From: Spirochaetia bacterium
GTDB lineage: Bacteria; Spirochaetota; Spirochaetia; PWKH01
DNA: 12,678 bases
Assembly (NCBI GenBank): GCA_021736505.1
Contig: JAIPFU010000033.1
Span: forward strand, 1-12,678
Reading direction: 5' to 3'
Of this stretch, positions 12,424-12,678 are shown one piece after another (the first letter of the stretch is position 1; each line of letters begins with the position of its first letter). The notes below the pieces were generated by a model. It was not told the origin of the DNA. It did not search any database and saw only the letters and a program-made list of their open reading frames with translations. The position numbers and the translations under genes are program-made.

Positions 12424-12678
12424 ATCATATCGTTTTTACACAAAAAAGAAAAGATTATTTTTTCTATCATAAAATAACTTTAGCGGCTTATGTGTTGATG
12501 CGATGAAATAACCAGAGAGCTGCGAACCTGATGAAAATCAGAATCCATTGCATTTGAGAATAGGTTGCGCACTTGAACTGCTGCTCTCTGACATACGTGT
12601 CATATGACAGAGAGTTTTGTCATATGACACGTATGCAGCTTTTAGTATTTTACGCAACTTTAATGAAAGCGCAATTTA
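12424..12678. other. Intergenic region upstream of the DeoR-family gene
   Basis: This 255-bp stretch has no open frame of note. It contains the AT-rich leader of the DeoR-family gene, with a possible -10 box TATGAT on the minus strand but no good -35. Further out is the large inverted repeat at 12592-12635. The right end (12640-12678) is AT-rich and could be the promoter of a plus-strand gene beyond the window. Confidence 0.5.
12592..12635. promoter_or_regulatory. Perfect 18-bp inverted repeat built from two TGTCATATGACA palindromes (candidate operator)
   Basis: CATACGTGTCATATGACA (12592-12609) and TGTCATATGACACGTATG (12618-12635) are exact reverse complements, 8 bases apart. Each arm contains the perfect 12-bp palindrome TGTCATATGACA (12598-12609 and 12618-12629), the two centres being 20 bp apart, about two helical turns. 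A twin palindrome on one DNA face suits cooperative binding by two repressor dimers; the DeoR-family protein next door is the obvious candidate. As RNA it would form a long hairpin but lacks a proper T tract, so a terminator is less likely. Confidence 0.6.

Noticed and set aside
12565..12674. TTGCGC (12565-12570) with GCGCAA (12669-12674) as mobile-element ends
   Set aside because: Only six bases, far apart, with no transposase or target duplication between them.

Overview
The window looks like chromosomal DNA from a spirochaete (Treponema, Sphaerochaeta or Spirochaeta type). The hints are the signal peptide ending LFA/QG followed by an acidic, Gln/Glu-rich mature start, the YesM-type sensor kinase, the poor Shine-Dalgarno sequences in front of several genes, and moderately AT-rich DNA with long A/T tracts. 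This is inference from style; no rRNA or other phylogenetic marker is present.

Left part (1-1634, plus strand): the last 41 codons of one URO-D/methyltransferase-family protein, then a nearly complete second member of the family. The second carries an in-frame nine-base repeat encoding an A-E-K-rich insert. It runs straight into a 14-bp x 9 tandem array, followed by an excellent Shine-Dalgarno and an 11-codon open frame that dies inside the next gene. Convergent to this (3396-1612, minus strand) is a YesM-family sensor kinase with no response regulator beside it.

Centre (3655-7277, plus strand): a three-gene signalling cassette made of a PhnD-like periplasmic binding protein, a membrane sensor histidine kinase whose start overlaps it, and an NtrC-type sigma-54 activator. 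It ends in a clear rho-independent terminator. No phosphonate permease or ATPase accompanies the PhnD-like protein, so it is probably a sensory subunit rather than a transporter subunit.

Right part (7451-11565, plus strand): a -24/-12 promoter with GG-N10-GC spacing lies directly downstream of the activator gene, preceded by two matched 18-bp dyads that are good candidates for the activator's binding sites. It drives an ABC importer: an FbpA/AfuA/PhnS-like binding protein, a two-domain FbpB-like permease and an FbpC-like ATPase. A strong hairpin lies between the binding-protein gene and the permease gene. The binding protein lacks the adjacent tyrosine pair of true ferric-binding proteins and has a Ser/Thr/Gly-rich loop, so an organophosphate or phosphonate is a more likely cargo than iron. 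A convergent DeoR-family repressor (12423-11620) follows; members of that family usually sense phosphorylated metabolites, which fits the same idea. The 255 bp upstream of the repressor contain a perfect 18-bp inverted repeat in which each arm holds the 12-bp palindrome TGTCATATGACA.

Working model (inference): an extracellular phosphorylated compound binds the PhnD-like protein, the kinase phosphorylates the activator, and the activator switches on the importer through sigma-54. The layout resembles the Salmonella pgtABC-pgtP phosphoglycerate system, but with a PhnD-type sensor and an ABC importer as output.
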